A DNA stretch of 64,000 bases, taken from NCBI GenBank assembly GCA_017311185.1, contig JAESUZ010005462.1, positions 2,294,001 through 2,358,000 of the forward strand. Direction: 5' to 3'. Shown here in pieces: positions 36,043 to 47,840 of the stretch. Position numbers and translations under genes: made by a program. This DNA is from Proteles cristata cristata. Taxonomy: Eukaryota > Chordata > Mammalia > Carnivora > Hyaenidae. The notes beneath the pieces were generated by a model. The model was given only the letters and a program-made list of their open reading frames with translations, did no database searches and was not told the origin of the DNA. Within the stretch, counting starts at the first letter, position 1, and the number at the start of each line of letters is the position of its first letter.

Positions 36043-36254
36043 GGGGCGCCTGGGTGGCTTAGTCGGTTAAGCGTCCGACTTTCGCTTAGGTCATGATCTC
36101 GCGGTTCGTGGGTTCGAGCCCCGCGTCGGGCTCTGTGCTGACTGCCAGCTCAGAGCCTGGAGCCTGTTTCAGTCTGTGACTCCCTCTCTCTCTGACCCTC
36201 CCCTGCTCACGCTGTCTCTCTCTCCTGGAAATAAATAAAACATTAAAAAAGAAA
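36043..36254 (+). mobile_element. CAN-SINE, young 'gccagct' subfamily
   Basis: Sense copy with intact CpGs in the head (ggggcgcctgggtggcttag, cgcggttcgtgggttcgag). Exact 16-bp duplication agaaatatacaggtat at 36,024 and 36,255. Low decay suggests recent insertion. Confidence 0.96.
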
Positions 36255-36899
36255 AGAAATATACAGGTATGAACTCATGATTTAAAAAAATATATATTTC
36301 TAGCTGTGTCCATGAAGGAGCTAGAAACAATGACACCCCAGAAGCAAAGAACATTCCAATTTCCTTTGTCTTAATTTCTAAATATCATTCTCTAAAAGAA
36401 ACCAGGGCTGCTTTGAGAAATGGCAGATTATAGAAATAGAGTTGGGAATATGTGACATGAGTCTTAAACATCTTCTTATGCCAAAAAGTAAGCAAATACT
36501 CAAAAAAAAAAATAACAGTGACATGTCAAAAGTACACAGGAGCTCTCTCAGAAGGGACCTGAATTAAAGAAATCTGGAAAAATCTGAGCATTAAAATGAA
36601 TGATATAGGGAATGTACATTCATTTTTAAAAATCCACAAGTTCATGGTGATACTAAAAAGCAACAGGGACCCAAATGGGCTTGAGCTGTTCTCTTACAAG
36701 TGAATATCAAGTAATAAATGTAGAAGAAACAATAGAATCAAAAAATCAGTGCTTAACAATTCCTGTGGTAATATTTGATACAGGCAAGAATAGACACTGA
36801 ACTCATAGGATGATAGATTGTTGGAAACAGGATATCCATAAATTCTCAGAGTTACTTATTAATTACAAAAAGAAAAAGGTTAAGATTACATTGGAGAAA

Positions 36900-37620
36900 A
36901 CTGGCAGATGCCACCTTAATCAGATCACCAAATTACATAACGGATCATGCTACAAGCTGCACCATGTGATGTCTTAAGAAAGACACAACATTACTTGTAT
37001 GGTTTTCATGCCCAGTGGTTTTCCCAGTTTCAAACATGAAGAAACAATGAAGCAATTAAAATTGAGAGATATTTTGTGAATAAATTGGTCTGGAGTCTCC
37101 AAAAATGTCAATGTCACAAAGGGTTAAAAAAAAAGAAAAGACTAGGCAAACCTTGAGAGACTCTTGAATGCTGACAAAAACTGAGGACTGGTGGATGTGG
37201 GGGGGAGGAGGGGTGGGCATGGAGGAGGGCACTTGTGGGGACGAGCACTGGGTGTTATGTGGAAACTAATTTGACAATAAACTATTTGTAAAAAAAAAAA
37301 AAAAAGAAAAAAGAAAAGACTGCGTGATTGTTCCATGAATATATAAAAGTAGACTAAAAAGACATGCCAACTAAATGTACTGTGTGATTTGTAAATGGAT
37401 CCTGTTATGTGAGAAAGTGTCTTTAGTCTCAGGAGACATATGGTAATGTATTTAGGGATAAAGGTTCATGTGGTCTGTAACTTACTCTCAGAAAAGAGAG
37501 ACAGCAATATAGAAAATGTAACATTTGGTGAATCTCTGTTAAGGATATATGGAGATTTATTGTTCTATTCCTGTAAAGTCTCTGTAGATTTTAAGTTTTA
37601 ATAAATAAATCAGAGGAAGG
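36900..37620 (+). mobile_element. Old L1-like 3'UTR, split by a young L1 tail
   Basis: Text such as agacatgccaactaaatgta, ctgtgtgatttgtaaatgga and ttctattcctgtaaagtctc resembles old L1 3'UTR. The carnivore L1 tail at 37,144-37,309 interrupts it. Confidence 0.55.
37144..37309 (+). mobile_element. Carnivore L1 3' end, strongly 5'-truncated
   Basis: The G-rich 3'UTR block (ggtggatgtgggggggagg) and terminus gagcactgggtgttatgtgg...caataaactatttgt are followed by poly-A. Duplication aaagaaaagact at 37,132 and 37,310. It interrupts an older L1-like 3'UTR. Confidence 0.9.
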
Positions 37621-38349
37621 GAAAAATATTTAATAAAAATTATATGAATTTCATGTCAGCCTTGGAAATTTATTTATGAATAGTATTTTTACAATGTACT
37701 GTGTTCCTATTGAATTTCACATGTATTGTTTTATCCACAATATATTTACTCAGTGATGTGCATTTATATTTTATACAAAAGTAAGAAAGAATATAACTAG
37801 ATGAACAAATTGTGAATCCATCACAGAAGTAATGAACTAAAACATTATTTAATATTTCTGAAGGAAATTAATTTTTAAATGGCTCCATCTATATTTTATC
37901 TAGTTTCTTAAAGCCTTCCTGTTTTTTATTTTTATTTTTTATTGCACAGAATTTAGCTACTTATTCACTGTCACTTGGAAATATTAGGGGCCTAATATCA
38001 AACTGAGTTGTAAATACATTGAGATGTTCATTTTAGTCTCCTTGCTTTAAGTATTCTGAGTATAAAATGAGATAGAATTAAGTTTTTAATTACCATTGAT
38101 TTTTCTATTAATTACAAAACCATGAATTTTGTGTATTCATTCCAGGAGAAGAGTGAGAATCTTGACTTTCCCCCCTTACCATTCTCATTTCCCTTTCTTT
38201 GCCCCCAGGTATCCCAACAAATTTGGGTATAATTGGATCCCAGCCCTGGTCATCTGGAAAAGCTTGGTCACCATAAATGTTCAGTGGTACTTTGTTCTTT
38301 TTGTCTTTGAACAAGTTTACTTTTTATTAATCATATTACTAGGTTTTCT

Positions 38350-39475
38350 TTTATAATTACTTTATTGAAGTTTAACTTACATATAACATTCACCCACTCT
38401 TAGTATACAATCCAGCAATTTTTTAGGAAACATTCACCCACTCTTAGTATACAATCCAGCAATTTTTTAGGAAACTTCATGAGTTGGATAATTACCACCA
38501 CAGAACAGTTTTTTTAACATTTCTATTGCCCCAGTAAGATTTTGTTTGCAGCTAATTCCTTTTCCTGCTCTCAGATCCAGGCAACTACTAATCTCCTTTT
38601 TGGGTCTAGAATTGGCTTTTCTGGACATTTCAAACAAATGGAACTGTATAGTATGTGGCCTTCATTTCTGGCTTTTTTTGCTTACCACAATGTTTTTGCT
38701 TATCCAGATTGTAGCAGGGATCGGTACTTCATTCCTTTTTATTATTGAGTAGTATTCCATTTGAATGGATGTATCACATTATCTCTTTCTATTCACTGGA
38801 CCAATTGATGGACATTTGAGTAGTTGCCAATTTTTGGCTATTGTGAATAATGCTGTTATGAACATTCATGAGCAAAACCTTGAGTGTTCATGTTTTCATT
38901 TCTCTTGGATAGATACCTAGAAAAAAAATAGTTAGGTTACACAGGAGATAGTTTTTAAAGAAATTGCCAAACTGTTTTACAAAATACCTGCACCATTTTA
39001 CTTTCCCACCAACCTGTATGATGAGGTTCTGGGCATTCCACATCCTTGCTAACATTTACTCTTATCTGTCTTTTTAATTATAGCTCTTCTAGTGGGTGTA
39101 AAATGCTTTCATTGTCATTTTAATTTGCCTCTCCCTAATGACTGACTTTGAGCATTTTTTCTTGTGCTTTGTAACGATTCATTTATGTATCTTCATTGAT
39201 GAGATGTGTTTCCAATCAATTGTCCATTTTAAACAATTGGGTTGTTATTATATTGTTGATTTGTAAGAGTTTGTTGTATATTCAGGATACAAGTCCTTTA
39301 TCAAATGTGATTTCACAGTATTTTCTCTAGGTCTTTAGTTTGTCTTTTCATTTTCCTATGCTATCTTTTGAAAAGCAAATTTTGAATTTCAAAGAAGTGC
39401 AATTTACCAATTTTTGCTTTTAAGGTTCATTCTCAGTGGTGGTTTTTGAAAGGAAGAAATTCAATAGTTATGTAC
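38350..39475 (-). mobile_element. Old L1 3' part, antisense
   Basis: Landmarks: tttattgagtagtattccat-type text at 38,740, ccaattgatggacatttgag, ttctcttggatagataccta, tgattaatggtgt-type and gtttgtcttttcattttcct. Contains an exact 44-bp tandem duplication at its left end. Confidence 0.85.
38385..38472 (+). repeat. 44-bp exact tandem duplication
   Basis: The unit starts aacattcacccactcttagt and ends tttttaggaa. Copies at 38,385-38,428 and 38,429-38,472 are identical. It lies in the antisense L1 at 38,350-39,475. Confidence 0.97.
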
Positions 39476-39479
39476 ATAA

Positions 39480-40180
39480 CAGGGATATCTTTCATTTGTA
39501 TTTTGGTATTTGTGAAGATTGGTCCACTTTCATGTATAACTGTTCAATAGGCCTTGTTGTTCTGGAAACATTCATAATGCTGTGTATAAATAGAAATGAT
39601 AAGCATTATCCATCCTTGTTTGAATGCCAACCAGTACATAGTCATTGGCAATGCACTCTTTGTGTGGCTCTTTCGACAGTTTAGTTTCTTGTTAGTTAAT
39701 GAAAATGTCCCTTGAATAGAATTGCAATTCCCAAGGCTCTGTGGAATGTGGTTTTTCTGAGGTTGGTACTTTTTTTAAGGATTTATGTCTCCAATATCAA
39801 GGATATCCAGGAAAAGTATCACTGAATCTGTTGATAGCCTTACTTTGAACTTTTCCAGGCAGAGGAGCATCTTTAAGAGATTCCATTTATTTTATGGGTA
39901 TGGACTTAGGTTGCTGAGACTAGGTAGATAAATCATAATGGGCATGCATATATTAACTGGTTTTTGTTTTGTTTTGTTTTGGTGGTCAAGTATTATACCA
40001 GGTTGCTTCTCTGTGCTATCATAAGTTGGAGATAGTATAACATAGCAGAATGGACTACTGTCATCTAATGTTAGAAGACAAGTAGCATGAATTATTTTAA
40101 TTGGTTTTTATTTTTTATGACAAATAGACACCATTTAAAAGCTCCTCTCTGGTAGTCAACAAATATTTATTGAATACGTA
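39480..40180. other. Unclassified intergenic or intron DNA
   Basis: No repeat family or coding signal recognised; contains a (gtttt)n run at about 39,964. Confidence 0.5.
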
Positions 40181-40189
40181 TTGTGCAAG

Positions 40190-40470
40190 GTACTATCTAC
40201 ATGTGATGACTTCCACATTTTTATCTCCAACCTGGCCTTCTTCCCTGAAGTCTAGATTTCTATTTCACAACTTATTCAACTTGAATGTCTAATGGACCTG
40301 TCAAAAACTGAGCTCCTGATTCCCCTCACCCCACTCAACCACCAACATAAAAAGTTGCTCCCCCTCATGTCCTTCCCCATCTCATTTAATGTTAACTCTC
40401 TCCTTCAAATGGTCAGGAAAAAATTTGGTTGACACCATAGACCCAATTCATCACAAGTTCTAGTGGCTCT
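40190..40470 (+). mobile_element. LINE L2 fragment
   Basis: tgacttccacatttttatct, aatgtctaatggacctgtca and aaactgagctcctgattccc follow the L2 coding/3' pattern. Confidence 0.8.
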
Positions 40471-40489
40471 AAACAGAATATGAAACCCA

Positions 40490-40730
40490 GGATGAGATTC
40501 CTGCATAGAAAAGGGACATTAGGGAAAAAACTCAGAAAGTCTGAATGAAGCAAGGAGTTTAATATCAGCGTTAGTTCATTAATTGTGACAGGTGTAAGGT
40601 GCTAAAAATAGGGGAAATTGGGTACAGGGGATTAGGAAACTTTTTGTATTATCTTTTCAGTTTTCATCTTTTTTTTGTAGATCTAAAACTACTCTAAAAT
40701 AAACCAGTTTATTAAGAAAAAAAAAAGAAC
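40490..40730 (+). mobile_element. Old L1 3' end
   Basis: aggggaaattgggtacaggg, then tctaaaactactctaaaata and an A-tract, a common old-L1 terminus. Confidence 0.65.
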
Positions 40731-41519
40731 AAGGTGCAGATTCTGCTGTTTTCTGGTTCCTTGGAACCTGTGGCTGGTTTGCTGGAACAGAGGGGATGGA
40801 AACTCTGATCCTGTTGTTTGGATGGTCTAGGTGAAAATTACAGTCGAATCAGCAGAAGGCCACACACGTTGTTTTCTTTGGCAAGAGATTTGTCATTTTA
40901 TCAGTTTATCATTTTTCACAGTTTAACTACCCTAAGCAAAACTGACAGCCTCAAATCAATTGCCATTTCATAACAATTTTGTTGAATAATCTGTCTTTAA
41001 CAAATGCCTAATTTTGTTTAGTTACTCCTCCAAAAGGACAGTTCTCCAATCCTAGAAAAACACCAGTTTTCCTTTATAAAGATTTTGCTATAATTTTTAT
41101 ATCCTACTCAAAATGGAAACATGTATTTTTATATTGTATAGAACACATTGATCTGAATTAAAAATAAGAACTTTTTTCCTTTTGGAAAAGTAAGCACTAC
41201 AGGCTACCGTTGGGCTGGGGAGTGGAGGAATCAGCTAAAACTCTGAAGAGGTGAAAATTTTCCAGGTCTTGAAGAATTGTATGATTGTCTGTATTACTAG
41301 TTCTATTTTCTAAGCAGCCAAGGTTTCAAAAGATCTCTCCTATTCTAGTTGTGTATGTTCAAAGTATCACATGTACAAACAAAGGTGGCTGTGGGATTCC
41401 CACACCCAGAATCCTCTTGGCTGGGAATGAGCACTTAAGTTATCACGAGTCTAAAAGGGGTAGAAGAACAGGGCCAAAGACAAATACAGTTTGGTAATTC
41501 TGAGAGTATTACCACACTG

Positions 41520-41816
41520 ATGAGAAGAAAAGGTGAAGGTGATATTTCATCCACTGTTCCCAGTACATCCTCTCCTTACCTGACCTCTGAAATGGAGCCA
41601 TTGGCCTTGAAAAGCCTGGTGTCTAAAATTAATATTCTTCCCCATCTGACTAAGAAGGCAACAGCTGAGCAACATGAGATCAAGGACCATATTAATTTAA
41701 ACAGGGACTCAAAGTGGCATTTGAGAGAGAGGATACTTCCTTTCAGAGTGGACACTTGTCTTTTCAGAAGACTTATACCGACTGAGAGTAAAGACCTTTA
41801 CCAGAGAATTGTGTAG
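41520..41816 (+). other. 98-codon open frame, unidentified
   Basis: The frame MRRKGEGDISSTVPS... to ...SKDLYQRIV lies in a 600-bp stretch without a recognised repeat, 1.9 kb upstream of the MYLK4 exon. Composition is more protein-like than most frames here (charged, mixed residues, no simple repeat). No clear splice signals flank it and I recognise no domain. It may be chance, an upstream exon, or an old retroelement relic. Confidence 0.15.
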
Positions 41817-42383
41817 TCTTACTGAACTCTGTGAAACTTTCTGTTATCTGCTGGAAATCATACTCTGCACTTGAAGTGGTCCAAACCCTAGGATGTCCTC
41901 CTATAAATGGTAATTACTCTATTTTAAAACATTGTTATAACCTCTCACACCTTCTTCTCTTTCTATGTTGCCTTAAATAACAAGTTGTACCAAGCTCCAT
42001 GTACTTAACATTTAATATTTCTTTGCAAAATTATTATATCTTGTATCTGTTTTCTTTTTAATATGTTAATTTTGTGTGGCTTCCTGATCCAATGTGAGTA
42101 CCATCTGCAATGATATATTATAGTTAAGTCATAGTTTGCCTTAGAAATAGTCATGTATCTGTCTCTTTATTTTAATAATGACTTTTGTTTCAGAGCAATT
42201 TGAAGGAATGCTAGTATTGATCTAGGTTGTATTGAACTCTGGTTGATTCAATTCACATTTTAATGTTTTTGAAGTAAGGTGTTTGTGTAGCTAAGTAGAA
42301 TTTTGTAGAGCATTGATTTTTAATAATTTGGAACTCAAGGTATGTATAAGTTTTACTATATGAGTTAAGAAAATAAAAATAAG

Positions 42384-42602
42384 GGGCACCTGGGTGGCTT
42401 AGTCCGTTAAGCGTCCGACTTTCGCTTAGGTCATGATCTCGCGGTTCGTGGGTTCGAGCCCCGCATCGGGCTCTGTGCTGACTGCCAGCTCAGAGCCTGG
42501 AGCCTGTTTCAGTCTGTGACTCCCTCTCTCTCTCTGACCCTCCTCTGCTCACACTGTCTCTCTCTCTCTCTCCTAGAAATAAAAAAAAAAAAACATTAAA
42601 AA
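42384..42602 (+). mobile_element. CAN-SINE, young 'gccagct' subfamily
   Basis: Nearly identical to the copy at 36,043. Duplication aaaataaaaataag on both sides (about 42,370 and 42,603). It lies 1.1 kb upstream of the MYLK4 exon. Confidence 0.95.
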
Positions 42603-42682
42603 AAAATAAAAATAAGTTTTGTGGAGATAAATGCAGATGATATTAAATGGAGCAAAAGCTGGAAGCAATTTTCAGAACATCT

Positions 42683-42697
42683 CCAGTAGGGGGCCTC
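42683..42697 (+). promoter_or_regulatory. CTCF-like core motif upstream of MYLK4 exon
   Basis: CCAGTAGGGGGCCTC is a good match to CCASYAGRKGGCRS. It lies 1 kb upstream of the MYLK4 exon, between two SINEs but outside both. Confidence 0.35.
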
Positions 42698-42962
42698 AGC
42701 AGTCGGCGGTGGGGTACCAGGGGCAAATTCAAATCAATCTCTTTCTCCCCAAGCCCCCTACCATCAAGTGTGTGGACACATACCTATGTGTAGATCTCTA
42801 GTGTTGAAGTAGTATTAGGCGTACTACTTAATTTGTAATGAAAATATTTCAAGGAAAGCACAAGGACTTGAACTCATTGATAACTAGTGGTTAATGACAA
42901 TGCAAAGAAAGCTTTCTGGGTATTTTATCTGTGTGAGAGGGCTGGAAGGAAATTTCTCCTTC

Positions 42963-43167
42963 TTTTTTTCTTATGGTTATTTATTTATTTATTTTGGGGC
43001 AAGGAGAGAAGCAGAAAAAGTGGGAGAGAGAAAGAGAATCCCAAGCAGGCTCCTTGCTGTCAGCGCATGAGGGGAGGCTCCATCTCGTGAACTGTGAGAT
43101 ACTGACCTGAGCCGAAATCAAGAGTTGGACTTGGATGCTTAACCAACTGAGCCATCCAGGTGCCCCA
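42963..43167 (-). mobile_element. CAN-SINE, diverged
   Basis: Antisense copy with the head ending ggtgcccc at right. Its duplication is imperfect (aaatttct / gatatttct). It lies about 500 bp upstream of the MYLK4 exon. Confidence 0.9.
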
Positions 43168-43682
43168 GGATATTTCTTGTTTAAAATAAACACCAAACAT
43201 TTCTGATGTAGGCAGAAAACAGCTCTCTGGAAATGGCTCATTTGGTGGAGATCACTCCCCAGAGGGGGACAAAATTCCCAGGAAAACACGAGAGACCCCT
43301 CCCACAGGAAGGAGTCCTTCCCTTCCGAGGGGGTGGGCTGCAATACCAATTAACCTCAGTGAAACTTTATATTCTTTATGTAACCTGGTCACTTGATATA
43401 AATCTTATTTTATGCAATGAGGGAAATATTTAGTCACCCAGTGAAAATGAAGTTTGCTTCTTACCGTTTGCTTCAATAGGAAAAGGTGGGGGAAAGTCCT
43501 TTTTTCTTTCTAAGTCCTAGAATTTGAAATTTGATATTAACATTAGCATTTCTCTTCCTAATTTTGGATCTTCTCTCCAGTTTAAATAGAAGGGACTTCA
43601 AAATTCTCACTGGTCATTTCCCCCGAAAGTCAAATATATGAGTAAGTGATGAGAACTTTTGTTTCCTTTTTTTTTTTCACAG

Positions 43683-43953
43683 TCAAGAGGAAGGCACACT
43701 CAGAGCTCATGATTGTGTCTTATTTTACAAATCGGAGACAGAGGGAGATGAAAACCACACTCCAGACAGTAACTTAATCAGTCTCACCACCAAGATGTTA
43801 AAAGTGAAGAGGCTGGAAGAAATCAACACATGTTATAACAGTAACAAACTGGAGAAAATGGCCTTTTTCCACTGCATGGAAAAGGTTGAGAAAGTGAAAT
43901 GTTTTCTGGAAGAAAGTTCTAGTGAACAGGATTCAAGATCCGGAAAGAATGAG
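43683..43953 (+). CDS. MYLK4: MYLK4 coding exon (N-terminus of myosin light chain kinase 4)
   Basis: MYLK4 is a Ser/Thr kinase of the myosin light chain kinase family, expressed mainly in heart and skeletal muscle. From the ATG at 43,795 the exon encodes MLKVKRLEEINTCYNSNKLE and continues through KMAFF...VEKVKCFLEESS to SGKNE. This matches the known start of the roughly 388-residue human protein with a few substitutions. The donor is GAG|GTAATT after 53 codons, phase 0. Upstream lies a strong polypyrimidine tract ending cacag|TCAAGAGG, so the exon starts at 43,683. The 37 codons between acceptor and ATG are all open (QEEGTLRAHDCVLFY..., then ...LISLTTK), so either the ATG is internal to a longer isoform or this part is 5'UTR. 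The kinase domain exons are not in the window and should lie to the right. Confidence 0.9.
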
Positions 43954-44399
43954 GTAATTATGTGCTAATTTAGTCTTGTAAAAAGTATCAGCGCTACTTT
44001 ATCTATTCTTACATGAATCAGTAAATGTAGCCATTTATCAGACTCCTCAAATTTTATTTTTGTCACTTGTGTGAAGAATTAAGGAACGTTTATGGGTAAG
44101 AAATTTTCGTTTTGTTTCACTGAAGATTATGTGTTATAGATGATATGACTGAGTTTGGTAAGTAATCTAGAGGCCTTTGATAATGCATCTCTACTAGCTG
44201 GATACTCATCATTGTGGTTAGTGGCTTTGACATTATAAAACTGAAGTTATGGAAAGACATCTTTTTTGAGAAGGATCATTTAAAAGGATGGATTTGGCCA
44301 TGAAATTCAGAGAAGCACTATGAGGGGCACAATCACTCTGCAGAAGAAGTTTCTAATATCCTTAAGACCTTGAGCTCCTCACAGCATAGGTGACATAGC

Positions 44400-44660
44400 T
44401 TTTGACAGTGATGGTCAGAGACAGGGACAAGCAAGCCTTCCCTGAGGGTTATGCCTGTGTCTTCATTTGTGCACAATGAGGCCCTGAACCTGATTCGGGC
44501 TACTTTATCTTTGGCGATCAAGATCTTAACCAAGCGGCTGCCTCATCAAAGTAATGGGATGATGTCTGTTGAGGAAGTTATGTGTGATAATGTATATAAA
44601 GCATGTAGCACAGTATCTGCCACCATGGTCAGCATTCGAGAAATGCGTTCCAGCAACAAT
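44400..44660 (+). repeat. MIR SINE, diverged
   Basis: gataatgtatataaagcatg, tagcacagtatctgccacca and agcattcgagaaatgcg match the MIR tail. It overlaps a 124-codon chance frame. Confidence 0.6.
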
Positions 44661-46899
44661 CTGCTCTCCTATCTTGACTTAGTTGCCACTCATGTATCCA
44701 TGGATGTGCAGCTCCTGGTCCAGCCGATGGGCCCTCTCAGCATGTCGTCTGTGTCTTGTTCTAGCAATTGTTTTGAACATCTGTCACCTTTCTCTAGGCA
44801 CCGCTCTTCAAGGTCAAGACCTTGAATCACTCATACTTGGACTCTTGGTTACTGTCCTGGTAACTAGCACAGAATGGGTCCCCAAAATGCCTATGAAATG
44901 AAACAGATCTATGGAGGTGAATTCTGTATTCTGATGAAAGGCTGAGAATGATTATTTTTAAAAATGAGAGCAGGTGATTCTTATTAGGCAGGATTGGGAA
45001 ACATCCTTCTTTGTTCAGCTACTGTTCTGAAAAGCACTGTTTGGGTAGGAAAGACATTTCTAACTGTTCCATGAATAATGAATAGGGGTGTTAAGTATAC
45101 AAAGCAGAAGAGTCTTTTCATTGTCAGTGAGTATGGAATGATAGAATATGCCAGAGAGAAGAAATTAGTTGGGTTAAATCTTAGGTTTTTTGAGACCACC
45201 ACTTTCCCTATGAGTCAATATCTTGCTCAGTATACACCAAAAAGAAATTTCCACAGGCAAAATTGAAGCCACATATGAAGGACTTCTTCTTTAGGGTTGT
45301 TATAACAGAAATAAATAAACAGAAAGATTCCTTTTTCTGTTCATTAATTTCGGTAGGACAGAGAAAACAAAGCAATCTTCTTGGATAACTTTGAAATAAC
45401 CAACTACTGGTAATAGTTAACAAGAACTTGATTATTTTTCCAGTATTGTTTTTCTCTGGGTTCTGTGCTATAAATTTTACAGGTAGGAAATATCTTTGAA
45501 GAGTGAGATAGTACTGAGCTGAAACAGAAACATTATTAGGTAGAATTGTTTTCATGATAAACTGCTCCAGAATATTAAAAATCACATGATTTGGAAATTA
45601 AGTATTTTAGGATATTTTTGAGGAAGAGACTGAGAATGTTGTTCTTCAGAAACCCTAAAAGAACATCCTTTGCACCTATTCTGATATCCTGTGTGACGTG
45701 GGCCTCCCGGCTTCGCTTCTGCAGTGGATGCTGTGCAGAAGGTGTAAAGGAATGACTGGTTGCTCCCTATGTCCCATTCAGTTTCTTCTTTGTAAATGGC
45801 TGAGGGCCCAGAAATGTCAGCAATAAATTTGCCTGTCTCTCTCTCTTGCTGTGGCGGATGGATGGGACACGAATAGGAGACACAGAGCTCTTCTTCTTTC
45901 TGTGGCTGCCAAGACCAGAGTGTTGGAGGCTCTGGTTTGCCCAGTCAGTGAGTGCCAGGGTCAGGAGCAGGTTTTGGCAGTGAGTGGGTGGAGAAGGGTA
46001 TTTGAGCAGCTCAGATGTCTGCAGGTATGTAGACAGAGCTACATTGACATGTCTCCATCTTCTGCTGCGGCCCCAGTAAATCTTCACAATATCAGTCTTT
46101 TCTCTCCAGGGACTGTATAAAAAAATGCCTGTCATAATTTGCCATAAGTGGAGAAGGCCTATTCTCCTTTCTCTTCTTTTCTTTCTCTTTTTGAGGAGAT
46201 TAGCATTGCTGATCACAGTAGAAAACTTGACTGTGGTGCATTAAAAAGAATTTACTCTGAATTTCAGATACACTAGTGAGGTGGGAGCTTTGTTTTAAAG
46301 GTCTGAAGTTAATTTCTTTCTAGAAGAGTCTTTACTCCCTAGTCCAGGCTCATTAAACTCAGATTCATTCTCTTTTCCTGCTCTTAACCAGATTTTTCTA
46401 TCTCACTTATTTTCCCTCCACTAGATTAATTTTAACTATTTTCTTTCTTTTCCTCTATTTTTTGTTGAAGTTGCTAAATACCACATCTTCTGCTTTTCTA
46501 CTATGTTTTGTTCACTTTCTTTTTCTACTTCCCTTCTTATTCTGTTTTCTAATGACTTTTCACATTGTATTATATTCTAGAGGGCATTAAAAATCACCTA
46601 AAAACGTAGAATTTTAAAAACTTAGCAGATATGCCATAATAAGTCAGTTCTAAACCTACATATTATAGTGTTGAAATCAAGTAAAACAAACAAACAAAAA
46701 GAATCTGCTGTATATGAGGGATGAGCTTACTAGCTATTGTGTATATAACATTAACTCACAAATGATAAATGACTCTCATAACTTTAAATAGTTTAACTTA
46801 TATATAATTAAATTCAAATTTTCTTCTTTTGTGAGTTCTCTATTACCCATATAAACAGCCCCCTGCTATGTTTTCCTCAGATATAATTTCCTGTTTAGC

Positions 46900-46930
46900 G
46901 TGCACGCACACACACACACACATACCACAC
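46900..46930 (+). repeat. (CA)n microsatellite
   Basis: A cgcacacacacacacacacat run of about 11 units. Confidence 0.9.
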
Positions 46931-47840
46931 ACTTTGTTTGTTTAATAAAAGACAAAAGGGCCAGCCTAGCAGAGTTCCACTCTTCTGCTTCATTCTGTCT
47001 GCCTCCCTTTGCCTGCCTCTATTTACTATACATACCTACTTTTTATGCCCAAGGTTATATATGCTCACATCCCTGTCCTTTGGTTTGCCCCTGACCTCCC
47101 GAATAACTCTGGTTCCAATTCTCCATCTGAAAGGGTTTGTCCCAACCAGGGGAGGAAGGCAAGGCTGTGGGTGTAGAAAATAAGAATGGCCCTAACAGAG
47201 GTGGAATGTTTAAATGCCTGGTGCAAATGCTCTAAAGAGCAAACAAAATAAAATATTTATTGACAGGATGTGAATAGGATAGAGTGGGTGGGAGCAGTGT
47301 GGATCTCCCTATTTTGATTGCAGTTGGTGTGCTTAATAGCAGGTGGCATTTCCTGACTAACCACTGTGAAATTGTACCATCAGTGGTGTTCATAATGACT
47401 TACTTAGATATCAAAATAACATAGCTGAGGGTGGAGGTTTTGTGATTTTTAAGGTTGCATTTCCCCACCCCCATCTCTTTACTCCTCGCCCACAAGGGCA
47501 GGAGAAAGCTCCCTGGCAGTGGCCCAGCCATCAAGGCAGATGCCAGTTTCTGTGGTGCTAATCGTCCTTGAACTGGGGACAAGAGAATTCAAGTTGGTGT
47601 CAACTGTCACCAGCAGATCTCTCTCTGCCCCTGCAGCTGTTTCAGATCTGTCACACAGGTCATCGTATTTTTCCTTTTAAAGAGGCAGATTATCTGTTGA
47701 TCGCATAACTGGAAACACGTATCGCAGGACCCTACAAGAACCTCTTGTAGGCAATTTGGCAACGCCTACTCCTCAGAACAGAGCATGTAATAAGCATGTG
47801 CTTGGAAACGTGCTTATGCTAGATTAGGGGAGGGAAGGAG

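Larger units (their letters stand above)
43954..47840 (+). other. MYLK4 intron, proximal part
   Basis: Holds one MIR and a CA repeat, otherwise unique sequence. Open frames at 45,767-46,216 and 45,851-46,120 overlap on opposite strands and look accidental. Confidence 0.6.

Noticed and set aside
44451..44825. A 124-codon plus-strand frame shortly after the MYLK4 exon
   Set aside because: It overlaps a MIR repeat, lacks splice context and does not match the next MYLK4 segment.
45767..46216. A 149-codon minus-strand frame with an 89-codon plus-strand frame inside it
   Set aside because: Overlapping frames on both strands, low-complexity lysine/arginine start, no domain recognised.
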